Below are positions 1-8,659 of a stretch of DNA of 64,000 nt, piece after piece. The stretch's first letter is position 1; each line of letters begins with the position of its first letter. A program made the position numbers and the translations under genes. The notes under the pieces are model-generated. The model saw nothing but the letters and a program-made list of their open reading frames with translations, made no database searches and was not told where the DNA came from. Source of the stretch: Erythrobacter sp. (GTDB taxonomy: Bacteria; Pseudomonadota; Alphaproteobacteria; Sphingomonadales; Sphingomonadaceae); contig PNKW01000001.1 of NCBI GenBank assembly GCA_013822695.1, positions 1-64,000 of the forward strand. The letters run 5' to 3'.

Positions 1-1355
1 CCGCCGTTCGAGACGAACCCCAGCACCCGCTGGAACGTCGCGGCATCCACCCAGCTATAAGCGAGGCTGGAGCGCACCTCTGCCAGCAAGGCATCCTCAT
101 GGAACGGCCCCGCGCAGGCGCAAGCCATGACGTGCTGGGCGAGCACGTCGAGGCTCCCCGGCCGGAAGGCCTCCCCATCACGTTGGCCCTCGTCGACCGC
201 TTCCTTGGCCGCGATGGCTTCAAGGAACTCGAAGCGGTTGCCCGGCACCAGCACCGCGCGGCTCGGCACGTCCAAGCGGTGACCCGCGCGCCCGATCCTT
301 TGCAGCAACCGCGACGATCCCTTGGGCGCGCCCATCTGCACGACGAGATCAATGTCGCCCCAGTCGATCCCGAGATCGAGGCTCGCGGTGCACACCAGCG
401 CGCGCAACTCCCCCCGCGCCATTGCCTCCTCGACCTTGCGGCGGGCTTCGGTGGAAAGCGAGCCGTGGTGGATGCCGATCGGCAGGTGATCCTCGTTCGC
501 GTCCCACAGGCACTGGAAGATGAACTCGGCGAGGAAGCGCGTGTTGGTGAAGACCAGCGTGGTGCGGTTGGCCTTGATCGCCTCGTAGAGCTGCGGGACG
601 GCCCAGCGCCCGGCGTGGCCACCCCAGGGAACGCGCTCCTCCTGCGGCAGGAGGATCTCGACCTCCGGATCCGCACCTTCCTCGCCCAGCACCAGCGCGG
701 CCGCCGCGATCTCGCCGTCATCGCCCGATTGCGGCGCGAGCCATTCCTGAAAGTCGCGGGGGTTCGCCAGCGTCGCCGACAGCGCCACCCTCTGCGCCTG
801 CGGGGCCAGCGCATGCAGCCGCGCCAGCGACAACGCCAGCAGGTCGCCGCGCTTGTCGGTGGCGAAGGCGTGGACCTCGTCGATCACGATGCGCTTCAGC
901 CCGGCGAAAAGATCGGCGCTTTCCGGGTAGGAGAGCAGCAGCGAGAGGCTTTCGGGCGTGGTCAGCAGGATGTGCGGCGGTCGCTCGCGCTGGCGCTTCT
1001 TGCGGTCGGCGGGCGTATCGCCGCTGCGGGTCTCGACCCGGATGGGCAGGCCGATATCCTCGATGGGGGTGAGCAGGTTGCGCTTAACATCCTGCGCCAG
1101 CGCCTTCAGGGGCGAGACGTAGAGGGTGTGGAGGCCATCAGGCGGCGCGGCGTCACCGGCAAAGTCGCACAAGGTCGGCAGGAACCCCGCCAGCGTCTTG
1201 CCCGCGCCGGTATCGGCGACGAGCAGCGCATGTTCGCCTGCATTGGCCTTGGCCAGCATATCCCACTGGTGCCGCCGCACCCGCCAGCCGCGCTGCGCGA
1301 ACCACGCTGCGATGGCGGGAGGGAGGGTCGGCTGCGCGGAGGTCACGCCTGCCAT
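1..1355 (-). CDS. Lhr-type DEXH-box DNA helicase, ligase-associated (3' end cut by window edge)
   Basis: Superfamily 2 helicase of the Lhr family, known from bacteria as the ligase-associated DNA-damage-response DEXH-box helicase; it acts on DNA in the cytoplasm. The ORF runs off the left edge, so only about the first 451 residues are visible. In order they show Walker A (VADTGAGKT), a DEVH box (VIDEVHAFA), motif III (LSATL), then helicase domain 2 with TLVFTNTRF, GIHHGSLS and the motif VI stretch QRIGRAGHR. The start at 1355 (MAGVTSAQPT) is the only ATG just before the conserved N-terminus. The DUF2059 gene lies 47 bp upstream on the same strand. Family assignment is firm; the DNA-repair role is by family knowledge, since the neighbouring ligase or nuclease is outside the window. 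Confidence 0.88.
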   Translation of the reverse strand, partial: MAGVTSAQPTLPPAIAAWFAQRGWRVRRHQWDMLAKANAGEHALLVADTGAGKTLAGFLPTLCDFAGDAAPPDGLHTLYVSPLKALAQDVKRNLLTPIEDIGLPIRVETRSGDTPADRKKRQRERPPHILLTTPESLSLLLSYPESADLFAGLKRIVIDEVHAFATDKRGDLLALSLARLHALAPQAQRVALSATLANPRDFQEWLAPQSGDDGEIAAAALVLGEEGADPEVEILLPQEERVPWGGHAGRWAVPQLYEAIKANRTTLVFTNTRFLAEFIFQCLWDANEDHLPIGIHHGSLSTEARRKVEEAMARGELRALVCTASLDLGIDWGDIDLVVQMGAPKGSSRLLQRIGRAGHRLDVPSRAVLVPGNRFEFLEAIAAKEAVDEGQRDGEAFRPGSLDVLAQHVMACACAGPFHEDALLAEVRSSLAYSWVDAATFQRVLGFVSNG

Positions 1356-1402
1356 GTGGCCCGTCGCCCTGAGCCGCGCAAGCGCGCACAGGGCCGCGCG
1401 GC

Positions 1403-2311
1403 TCAGGTGATCGGGTCTTCGTCCTCGCTCTCGATCATGACTTCGGGCACCAGCGCGTCAAGCTCGCGCTCGGACTTGCCGATCAACCGCGCCGCGCGGG
1501 CACGCTCGGCCGCGCTCAGTTCGGAAAAGTCGCGGCTGCCCGCGAACTCGGCCTCGATCGCGGCAAACTCCGCGGTCATTTCGGGAACGAGCTTCGCGGT
1601 CGCAGGGCCAAGGGCCTCCATGAAGCCCATGATCTGCGGATCATACTGGACGAGGAAGCTCTGCGCCGCAAACTTGGCCCCGAGCGGGGTGGCGAAGAAG
1701 GTCAGCAGCTCGCGCATCTCCGCCTCGTCGAAACGGCGCGCGAAGGCCCGGGCGAGGCCTTCGCGATAGGACGGCTCGATCGCGGTCATCAGCTTGCCCA
1801 TCAACCCGGTAAAGGCCTTCGAGGTGCGCTGGGTGCGCGCAGCGTACTGCGGATCGAAGATGTCGAGCGCTTCCTGCGCGTCCTCGTCGGATAGGCGATC
1901 GAGATCTTCCGCCTCGACCCCGCTGATCTCGGCAAGGCGCACGCGCGGGCTGCTCTCGGGATCGCCGAGCATCGCGTCCATCATCGGCCCCGTCATCCCG
2001 TCCATCGCGGTGCGGAAAGCGGCTTCGGGCATGACGTGACCCGCCATCTGCGTGGCGAGCGGGAGCAGGGCCTCCTGCTCGGGGGTGAGCGGATCGGCCT
2101 TGAACAGCTCGCCGAAGATCGAGAAGGCTTCGGCCAGCTCCTGCTCGAGCTGCTGTTGCGCCTCCTCCTCCTCGGTGATGAACTGGAACTCGTCCTTGTT
2201 GTTCTCGGTGCCAGCGGCCTTCTCGGTGACGCCATGATCCTGCGCGGCGAGCGGCGACACGGCGAGGGCGGCAAGGCTGGCGACAAGGCCAAGGATAATG
2301 TGGCGAATCAT
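1403..2311 (-). CDS. DUF2059-family secreted protein
   Basis: Protein of about 302 residues with a clear signal peptide (MIRHIILGLVASLAALAVSP, cleavage near LAAQ). It continues with an acidic, Glu/Gln-rich stretch (ITEEEEAQQQLEQELAEAF) and an alpha-helical domain containing FFATPLGAKFAAQ, typical of DUF2059 proteins. The start at 2311 is preferred over longer in-frame starts because it gives the signal peptide and follows a GGGGAG ribosome-binding site. It is expected to be periplasmic. The molecular function of the family is not established. It lies between the Lhr-like helicase and the J-protein on the same strand but need not share their function. Confidence 0.8.
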   Translation of the reverse strand: MIRHIILGLVASLAALAVSPLAAQDHGVTEKAAGTENNKDEFQFITEEEEAQQQLEQELAEAFSIFGELFKADPLTPEQEALLPLATQMAGHVMPEAAFRTAMDGMTGPMMDAMLGDPESSPRVRLAEISGVEAEDLDRLSDEDAQEALDIFDPQYAARTQRTSKAFTGLMGKLMTAIEPSYREGLARAFARRFDEAEMRELLTFFATPLGAKFAAQSFLVQYDPQIMGFMEALGPATAKLVPEMTAEFAAIEAEFAGSRDFSELSAAERARAARLIGKSERELDALVPEVMIESEDEDPIT

Positions 2312-2378
2312 GGTGATGCTCCCCGGGTACGCGGCCATTGTGCCGCACTGCGGGCCGGTGCGAAAGCCCCGCGCACTG

Positions 2379-4019
2379 TCAGAGCGCGCGCAACACCTCG
2401 GCCGAGACGCGGCCGGGTTCGGCAAGGATCACCTCCGCCAGCGTCAGGTCGACAAGGCAGCGCTTGGGGTGCTCCGGGTCCTTCAGCGCAGCCGTCAGCT
2501 CGTCGATCCCGAGGCCGCTCTTCTTCAGCATCTTGTCGATCGCCCAGCCGGGCACGCTGAAACTGCCGCCGCGTTTGCTGCTGCGGTGATTGAGGAGCTT
2601 CGCATCCAGCAGCCGCCGCATCAACTCCTGCTCGCGCACAGCCTCGGTCTGGCCCAGCGCCAGCGGGAGCGAGCGGAAGTCGCCGGCCATCACGTTCTTG
2701 CACTGCGCCGGGTTCTTCAGCGCGGCTGCCAGCCAGAGGCGCTTGAGCTCACCAAGAGCCACCAGCTCCTCGAACTTGGCGATCTCGGCCACGCCCAGCG
2801 CCCTGTTGCGCACATAGGCATTGGCCCCGCCATTATCCTCAGCATTGCGGATGCCGAGCATCAGCTGGTCGGCGAAGACCGGATCGGCCGCGCGCACCTT
2901 GGCCATGTCGGTCTCAGGGCCGAACACGCTTGCCACCGCGGCGTCGATCTCGGCCTCGCTCGGGCCGAAGACGGCGACCGGCGGCGGCAGGGCGCTGTCA
3001 GCGTCGTCCCCCACCCCGCCCAGCGCCGCAATCGCGCGGATCAGCGCGAAGAACAGCACCACGAACAGCAGCGCGCCGGAAAAGCCGCGACCCGCGTTCG
3101 AATAGCCCTCGGCGCTCGCCGCGCCTGCGCCTTCCCACGAAGCGACACGCTCGGGATCGAGATAGCTCTCGAGCTCGGGATAGCGTTCGCGCATCCCGAC
3201 CAACAGCTTGTGGACATCGAGCCGCTTGACCCGCAGCCGGTCAAGCACGCCCGCGCGCCCGGGCCGCGAAAGCTCCACCCACGCCTTGTGGAGCGGGTGT
3301 CCGGGCTGCTGCACCTTGTCGTGGAACCGCATCCCCTTGAGGCGCTGGTTCAGGAACCGCAGCGCGGCGCGTTCCTCGAGGATGCCGGATTCGTCGAGCC
3401 AGCCGAACGCGGCATTGGCGGGCTCGACAAAGGGCGCCGAGCGCGGCCAGGTGCGCGCGAACAGATCGGCAAGCGCCCCGTCGAGCGCGTCGTGTTCCTC
3501 GATATCGGCTTCCTCGGCGCGGGCGGTGAGAACGGCAAGCGCATCGAGGCCATCGGCGAGCTCCGCGTGGGTGACCGCGTCCTCGCTGAAATCGCCGCCG
3601 GGGTAGAGCACGTCGAGCAGCCGGTTCCACGCCGCCTGCGCGCGCTGCTGGGCTTCGCTAAGTGCGGGGCTCAGCTCGGGTGCGGGGGCGAGTGCCGCGC
3701 CGGGGGTGAAGGCGGGGGCGATGTCCCAGCCGCCGTCATCGGCTTCGTAGTCATCGTCCCAGCCGTCGTCGTCGTCGAGGCTGCCGAGGCCGTAGAGTTC
3801 GCCTTCCGCCTCGTCGGCGCCGTCATCGCCCTGCCGCGCTTCCAGCCGTGCCGCTTCCCACAGGGCCTGATCGCGCGCGCGGCGCAGTTCGGCAAAGCCG
3901 GCGATGTCCTCGTCCGGATTGATCGCGCGCAGCACATCGGCATAGGCCTTGCGGATCGCGCCCGCGTCGCTGGTCGGGTCGATCCCGAGACGGCTCCAGG
4001 GAAAGGCGCGGCGGGTCAT
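2379..4019 (-). CDS. J-like membrane co-chaperone with atypical NPD motif
   Basis: 546 residues. The first 60 residues form a short J-like domain (PWSRLGIDPTSD...AIRKAYADVLRAINPDED). The usual His-Pro-Asp tripeptide is replaced by Asn34-Pro35-Asp36. A long acidic middle region follows, then a single hydrophobic segment around residues 305-330 (GALLFVVLFFALIRAIAAL) and a C-terminal domain of about 200 residues. The stop codon of the Hsp70 gene lies 10 bp upstream, so the two are surely one operon. E. coli HscC similarly works with membrane J-like proteins DjlB/DjlC. A dedicated partner role for the Hsp70 is therefore inferred; whether the NPD form stimulates ATPase activity is unknown. Confidence 0.8.
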   Translation of the reverse strand: MTRRAFPWSRLGIDPTSDAGAIRKAYADVLRAINPDEDIAGFAELRRARDQALWEAARLEARQGDDGADEAEGELYGLGSLDDDDGWDDDYEADDGGWDIAPAFTPGAALAPAPELSPALSEAQQRAQAAWNRLLDVLYPGGDFSEDAVTHAELADGLDALAVLTARAEEADIEEHDALDGALADLFARTWPRSAPFVEPANAAFGWLDESGILEERAALRFLNQRLKGMRFHDKVQQPGHPLHKAWVELSRPGRAGVLDRLRVKRLDVHKLLVGMRERYPELESYLDPERVASWEGAGAASAEGYSNAGRGFSGALLFVVLFFALIRAIAALGGVGDDADSALPPPVAVFGPSEAEIDAAVASVFGPETDMAKVRAADPVFADQLMLGIRNAEDNGGANAYVRNRALGVAEIAKFEELVALGELKRLWLAAALKNPAQCKNVMAGDFRSLPLALGQTEAVREQELMRRLLDAKLLNHRSSKRGGSFSVPGWAIDKMLKKSGLGIDELTAALKDPEHPKRCLVDLTLAEVILAEPGRVSAEVLRAL

Positions 4020-4029
4020 GGCGCAAAAA

Positions 4030-5745
4030 TCACAAAGGGGATCGCGCGTCGATCTGGTCGAGCAGCCGGGTCAGCCCTTCGCGCGCATCGGCGATGATGC
4101 GCGGGTCCTGCTTGTCGAGCGCGCCCTGGAACTCGGTCAGCCCCTGCCCGATGTAATCGCGCACCGGCCCGGTGAAGCCTTCATAGGCGCGTTCGGCGCG
4201 CGCCAGCAGAGCGACGTTCTCGGCCTCTTCGCGCGGATGGACCTTGAGCTTCTCGAGGCGCTTGCGGCTTTCGGAAATGTCCTTCTTCGAGCGCCGGTCT
4301 TCCTCGTCGACAATCACCAGATTGCGCGTGAGCCCCGTCAGCGGCACGTTCACATCGACATCGAGCAGCCCGCTGGTGTCATAGGTAAAGCGCACCTCCA
4401 CCCCCACCTCGCCCGCGGGGCGCGGAGGGACGGGCACGGTCAGTTCGCCGAGCTTGACGTTCTTCTTCACGTCGCGCGCCTCGCCCTGATAGATCGCGAA
4501 GGTCACCTGCCGCTGGTTGTCGCCGAGTGTTTGGAAACGCTCCATGCGACTGACCGGCACCGGCGTGTTGCGCTCGATGATCGGGGCGAAGATGTCGTCG
4601 TGGAAGCGCCCGTGCGCGTCGCGGGTCGAGGTGCTGACGCCGAGCGTGAAGGGCGCCACATCAGTGATGCGGATTTCCTCGAGCCCGTCCCCGCCCGAAA
4701 GCAGCCCGGCCTGGATCGCCGCGCCCAGCGCCACGGCGTGATCGGGGTGGACGGTGGAATTGGGGAAGCGCCCGAACATGCGGGTCAGCGCCTTCCTTAC
4801 CACCGGCATGCGTGTGGCGCCGCCGACCAGCACGATGTCGGACAGGCTCTTCACGTCGATATGGCTGTCGCGCAGCGCGCGGATCACGGGATCGCGCAGG
4901 CGCTTGATGAGGCCCGCGGCGGCTTCTTCGAAAGCATCGGTGGTGATGCGCGCGGTCAGCGGGGTGTCGTCCGCGACCACGGTGAAATCGGCCTCTTCCG
5001 AGGTGGTGAGCGCGCGGCGGGTGCGTTCGGCCGCGAGGTTCAGCAGCGCGCGGCGGCGGTCTGCGGGCAAGCGGGCGAGCGCCTCTGTCGGCAGCAGCGG
5101 CTCGACCAGCTTGACCAGCACCTCGTCGAAGTCGTCACCGCCCAGCCGGTTGTCCCCCGCCGAGGCGCGCACCTCGACGATGCCTTCGAACATCTCGACG
5201 ATCGAGACGTCGAAGGTGCCCCCGCCGAGGTCGAACACCAGAAACGGCTCGCGGTCGCCCTTGTCGGCGAGGCCGAAGGCGAGCGCGGCCGCCGTCGGCT
5301 CGTTGATCAGGCGCCGGACTTCGAGCCCCGCGATCTCGCCCGCGCGGCGCGTGGCGCGGCGCTGGCGTTCGTTGAAATAGGCCGGGACAGTGATCACCGC
5401 CTCGGTCGGGCGGGTGCCGGTCGCCGCCTCGACATCGTCGGCAAGGCTGCGCAGCACCATCGCCGAGAGGTCCTCAGGGCTGAGCGTCGTCCCCGCCAGC
5501 GTTACGGTGGAGGCGGTGCCCATCATCCGCTTGAAGCTGGTGGCGGTGTCGGCCGGATTGGTCGCCATCCGGTCGAGCGCGGCCTGCCCCACCCAGGTCT
5601 CCCCGCCCTTGGCAAGGCTGACCGCAGATGGAGTCAGCTCGCGCCCCAGGGCATTGGGCACAAGCTGCGGCGCACCGTCCTTCCACAGCGCAACCGCGCT
5701 ATTGGTGGTGCCAAGATCGATCCCGACGAGCATGTCGCCCGTCAT
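4030..5745 (-). CDS. HscC-like Hsp70 family chaperone
   Basis: 571-residue Hsp70, shorter than DnaK (about 640) and close to the HscC length. The N-terminal ATPase domain shows phosphate-1 motif GIDLGTTNSAVAL (residues 8-20), FNERQRRATRRAGEIAGL, INEPTAAALAFGL, phosphate-2 DLGGGTFDVSI and the adenosine motif VLVGGATRMPVV. The substrate-binding domain is recognisable and the C-terminal lid is short. It binds and releases client proteins using ATP. The J-like protein follows 10 bp downstream and phosphomannomutase lies 48 bp upstream, all on one strand. It differs from a housekeeping DnaK by its short tail, dedicated J-like partner and absence of grpE or dnaJ nearby. MTGDMLVG is the probable start; Met5 is possible. 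Confidence 0.87.
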   Translation of the reverse strand: MTGDMLVGIDLGTTNSAVALWKDGAPQLVPNALGRELTPSAVSLAKGGETWVGQAALDRMATNPADTATSFKRMMGTASTVTLAGTTLSPEDLSAMVLRSLADDVEAATGTRPTEAVITVPAYFNERQRRATRRAGEIAGLEVRRLINEPTAAALAFGLADKGDREPFLVFDLGGGTFDVSIVEMFEGIVEVRASAGDNRLGGDDFDEVLVKLVEPLLPTEALARLPADRRRALLNLAAERTRRALTTSEEADFTVVADDTPLTARITTDAFEEAAAGLIKRLRDPVIRALRDSHIDVKSLSDIVLVGGATRMPVVRKALTRMFGRFPNSTVHPDHAVALGAAIQAGLLSGGDGLEEIRITDVAPFTLGVSTSTRDAHGRFHDDIFAPIIERNTPVPVSRMERFQTLGDNQRQVTFAIYQGEARDVKKNVKLGELTVPVPPRPAGEVGVEVRFTYDTSGLLDVDVNVPLTGLTRNLVIVDEEDRRSKKDISESRKRLEKLKVHPREEAENVALLARAERAYEGFTGPVRDYIGQGLTEFQGALDKQDPRIIADAREGLTRLLDQIDARSPL

Positions 5746-5793
5746 AGCGCGGGCCGCGTGTCAGGCAATTGGAATTGCGGGCGGAATGGTGGC

Positions 5794-7209
5794 TTAGTGG
5801 CTGACCGATTCCCCGCGCTCGAGCCCCGATGCGGCTAGCTGCGCATCGATCTGGGCGAGCAGGCGGTCGAGGCCTTCGGGCGTATCGCTTTCCGCACGCG
5901 CGACCAGCACGTCCTGCGTGTTCGAGGCGCGCAGCAGCCACCAGCCATCCTTGGTGTTGACGCGCACGCCATCGGTGGTGTTGACGCTCTCGACCTCGGG
6001 GCCGGGGCTGGTGGTGAGCCGCCCGGCGATCTCCGCCATGGCGGCGAACTTGCGGGTCTCGTCGACCTGGAAGCGCAGCTCCGGGGTGTTGAGCATCGGC
6101 GGGATCGCGCCGCGCAGCTCGGTCACAGTCTTGCCGAGTCGGGCCGCCGCCGCCAGCAGCCGCACGCCGGCATAAAGCGCGTCGTCGAAGCCGTAATATT
6201 CGTCGGCAAAGAACACGTGGCCGCTCATTTCGCCGGCCAGCGGCGCGCCAGTCTCCTTCATTTTGGACTTTATGAGCGAGTGGCCGGTCTTCCACATCAG
6301 CGGCTGTCCGCCGAGCGCCGCGACATGATCGAACAGCGCGCGGCTGGCCTTCACATCGGCGATAATCGTCGCATTCGGACGGGTTTTGAGCAGATCCTCG
6401 GCATAGATCATCAGCAGCTGATCGCCCCAGATCACCCGGCCCGTGCCATCGATCGCCCCGATCCGATCGCCATCCCCGTCGAAAGCCACTCCGAAATCGA
6501 GGTTCTTTGCCGCGACGAGCGCGCGCAAATCCGCAAGGTTAACCTCCACAGTCGGATCAGGATGGTGGTTGGGAAAATGTCCGTCAACTTCGGTAAAGAG
6601 CAAGTGGTGTTCCCCCGGCAACCGCATGGCCAGGGCTTCAAGCGCGGGGCCGGCGGCGCCGTTGCCCGCATCCCAGCCGACGCGCAGACCTTCGAGCTTG
6701 CCGGGCTCGATGCCGGCCAGACCCTCGAGCAGGCGCTCGACATATTGGCCAAGGATGTCGCGCGTGGTCACGGTGCCGGTGCCACTGGCGAACGCCCCGT
6801 CTGCTGCCAGTTTCCCGAGCTTCTGGATATCGGCGCCGAAGAACGGACGCCCCCGAAATACCATCTTGAAGCCATTGTAATTGGGGGGATTGTGGCTGCC
6901 AGTTATCTGAATGCCGCCATCCACCTGTTCGTCTGAAGCTTCCGCGTAATAGAGCATCGGCGTCGCGCCGAGCCCGATCCGCACCACATCGCAGCCGCTC
7001 GACGTCAACCCCTCGACCAGCGCGTGCTCGAGCATCGGCGAGCTGACCCGCCCGTCATACCCCACCGCCACGGTGCGGCCGCCCGCCTCGCGCAGCAGCG
7101 TGCCGAAAGCCCGGCCGATCGCCCGCGCATCATCCGCGCCCAGCGTTTCGCCGATCACCCCGCGAATGTCGTATTCGCGCAGGATGGTGGGATGGAACTG
7201 GTGTTGCAT
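5794..7209 (-). CDS. Phosphomannomutase/phosphoglucomutase
   Basis: 471-residue alpha-D-phosphohexomutase that interconverts hexose 1- and 6-phosphates (mannose and glucose), supplying sugar nucleotides for cell-envelope polysaccharides in the cytoplasm. Visible motifs are the N-terminal REYDIRG, the phosphoserine loop TGSHNPPNYNG, the metal-binding DGDGDRIG, the sugar-binding GEMSGHVFF and the C-terminal phosphate-binding segment RASNTQDVLVARAES. The start at 7209 (MQHQFHPTIL) is chosen over a 38-residue upstream extension because it begins at the conserved N-terminus and follows an AAGGAG site. The family resembles AlgC/ManB; the substrate preference between glucose and mannose cannot be read from sequence. 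Confidence 0.92.
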   Translation of the reverse strand: MQHQFHPTILREYDIRGVIGETLGADDARAIGRAFGTLLREAGGRTVAVGYDGRVSSPMLEHALVEGLTSSGCDVVRIGLGATPMLYYAEASDEQVDGGIQITGSHNPPNYNGFKMVFRGRPFFGADIQKLGKLAADGAFASGTGTVTTRDILGQYVERLLEGLAGIEPGKLEGLRVGWDAGNGAAGPALEALAMRLPGEHHLLFTEVDGHFPNHHPDPTVEVNLADLRALVAAKNLDFGVAFDGDGDRIGAIDGTGRVIWGDQLLMIYAEDLLKTRPNATIIADVKASRALFDHVAALGGQPLMWKTGHSLIKSKMKETGAPLAGEMSGHVFFADEYYGFDDALYAGVRLLAAAARLGKTVTELRGAIPPMLNTPELRFQVDETRKFAAMAEIAGRLTTSPGPEVESVNTTDGVRVNTKDGWWLLRASNTQDVLVARAESDTPEGLDRLLAQIDAQLAASGLERGESVSH

Positions 7210-7387
7210 GATCGAGGGGGTCTCCTTGCCGCCGGGGCGAGCTGTGATCGGGGCCGAGGCATCCGGCAGAGCCGCAGGTGCCATCCGCGTAACGGATCGA
7301 TCGCACCGAACATTCCCTGCCATGTTCCGTTTCAGGCAAACCCGTGCCGCGCGATTGTGTCAATCCTGCGATGCGCGCGAAGCAGGT

Positions 7388-7687
7388 TCAGGGCAGCGTC
7401 CCTTCCGGCGGATCGGGCAATTCGTCTAGCAGCAGGTCGCGCGCGGCATTGGCCTCTTGCATCGCGGTATTGCTGCCGCCCTTGTCGGGGTGCACCAGCG
7501 TGGTCAGGCGGCGATGCGCGGTGATGATCTCCTCACGCCCCGCCCCGGCCTCGACCCCGAGCAGCTTGCGCGCGCGGAACACCGCCTGGCTGCGGGTCGG
7601 CGTGCTGCGCAGCAGCTCCCACGGCCACTTGCCGATCGCCCAGCGGCAGAAGACGCAGAGGGCCACGATGATCAGCAGATACTTCAT
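7388..7687 (-). CDS. Membrane-anchored DnaJ-like protein
   Basis: 99 residues: an N-terminal hydrophobic anchor (MKYLLIIVALCVFCRWAIG) followed by a J domain with the intact tripeptide in LTTLVHPDKGGS, arranged as in TIM14/DjlA-type short J-proteins. It would recruit an Hsp70 to the membrane. Its ATG overlaps the mipZ stop codon (ATGA, 7684-7687), so translation is coupled to mipZ. A long overlapping ORF in the same frame reaches upstream to 8614, but that part is antisense noise inside mipZ. This J domain is canonical, unlike the one at 2379-4019. Confidence 0.85.
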   Translation of the reverse strand: MKYLLIIVALCVFCRWAIGKWPWELLRSTPTRSQAVFRARKLLGVEAGAGREEIITAHRRLTTLVHPDKGGSNTAMQEANAARDLLLDELPDPPEGTLP

Positions 7688-8565
7688 GCCAGCTCCAGCG
7701 TGCCCTTCTCGCGGCTGAATTCGGGCAGGCGCAGCGCCTTGACCAGCGCGCGCAGCTCCTGCCGCGCCACAAGGTGGCTGGTGCCGAGCTCGCCCAGATG
7801 CCCCTTGTCGAGCAGCGTCAGGCCCGAGGGGAACAGCTCGCGGTAGATCACGCGTTCCGAAAGGCCCTGCGTCACCCGGAAGCCGACGCGCTTGGCCATC
7901 TCGCCCAGCGCCTTGTGCAGACGCGCCTGGTTCTTCGCCTCGACGTGGCCGGTGCGGTTCCTGACCACGATCCAGTCCATCTCGGGCCGCTGCTGCTCGA
8001 GCGTCATCCGGCTGCGCTTCATCCGCGCTTCCCAGATCAGTTCGGCAAAGAAGGAGAGCTTCTTGACCTTGAAGGTTTCGGCATCGACCTGGCCGATGAG
8101 GTCGAAATCGACGAAGCTGTCGTTCATCGGCGTGACCAGCGTGTCGGCATGCTCGACCGCGATGCGGGCATAGGGATCGTCGCGCCCGGGGTTGTCGATG
8201 ATGAGGAAATCGCAGTTCGCCTCGAGCCGGCGGATCATCCCCAGCAGATCGCCGGTGCCGTTGCCGCGAAACACCTCGCAGTCCGGGGTCGGCAAGGTCA
8301 GCCCGCGCTTCTCGAGCGTGGCGAGCCGGTTCTCGATATAGCGGTGCATGGTGCGCTGACGCGGATCGAGATCGATCGAGGCGACGCGCGCGCCGAGATA
8401 GGACAGCGCCACCGCGACATGGACCGCGGTGGTCGACTTGCCGGTGCCGCCCTTCTCGTTGGCGAAAACGATCCGGTGCGCCTGCCCCTTGCGCAAAACG
8501 CGGGTCGCGGCAGGTTCGGAAGGAGTGGCGGCGGCGGGCATCACGGGTCTCTCGGGGCCAGTCAT
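7684..8565 (-). CDS. mipZ: MipZ, ParA-like ATPase positioning the division site
   Basis: 293-residue P-loop ATPase of the ParA/MinD superfamily. The deviant Walker A is NEKGGTGKST (about residues 36-45). Further marks of MipZ are SIDLDPRQRT, LIIDNPGRDD (Walker B region), VTPMNDSFVDFDLIG and GLSERVIYRELFPSGLTLLD. In Caulobacter, MipZ binds ParB at the chromosome origin and blocks FtsZ ring formation near the poles, so division occurs at mid-cell; the same role is inferred. The start at 8565 is chosen; Met at 8541 is also possible. The gene is divergent from panC. A parS-like site at 61181 would be the matching ParB target in this window. Confidence 0.93.
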   Translation of the reverse strand: MTGPERPVMPAAATPSEPAATRVLRKGQAHRIVFANEKGGTGKSTTAVHVAVALSYLGARVASIDLDPRQRTMHRYIENRLATLEKRGLTLPTPDCEVFRGNGTGDLLGMIRRLEANCDFLIIDNPGRDDPYARIAVEHADTLVTPMNDSFVDFDLIGQVDAETFKVKKLSFFAELIWEARMKRSRMTLEQQRPEMDWIVVRNRTGHVEAKNQARLHKALGEMAKRVGFRVTQGLSERVIYRELFPSGLTLLDKGHLGELGTSHLVARQELRALVKALRLPEFSREKGTLELA

Positions 8566-8659
8566 TGACGCTGTCGGCGGGCGACGGCGCGGGCGGCTTG
8601 AAATGGGACAGCAAGCGCCGCTAGGGCGTGCTCTCGCGTGTATCCTTGGAGGCCTGACG

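Noticed and set aside
99..1769. 556-codon plus-strand ORF at the left edge
   Set aside because: Antisense to the Lhr-like helicase, whose minus-strand reading shows all helicase motifs.
2298..5838. Overlapping long plus-strand ORFs over the J-protein and Hsp70
   Set aside because: The minus strand encodes clear chaperone motifs; the plus readings are composition artefacts.
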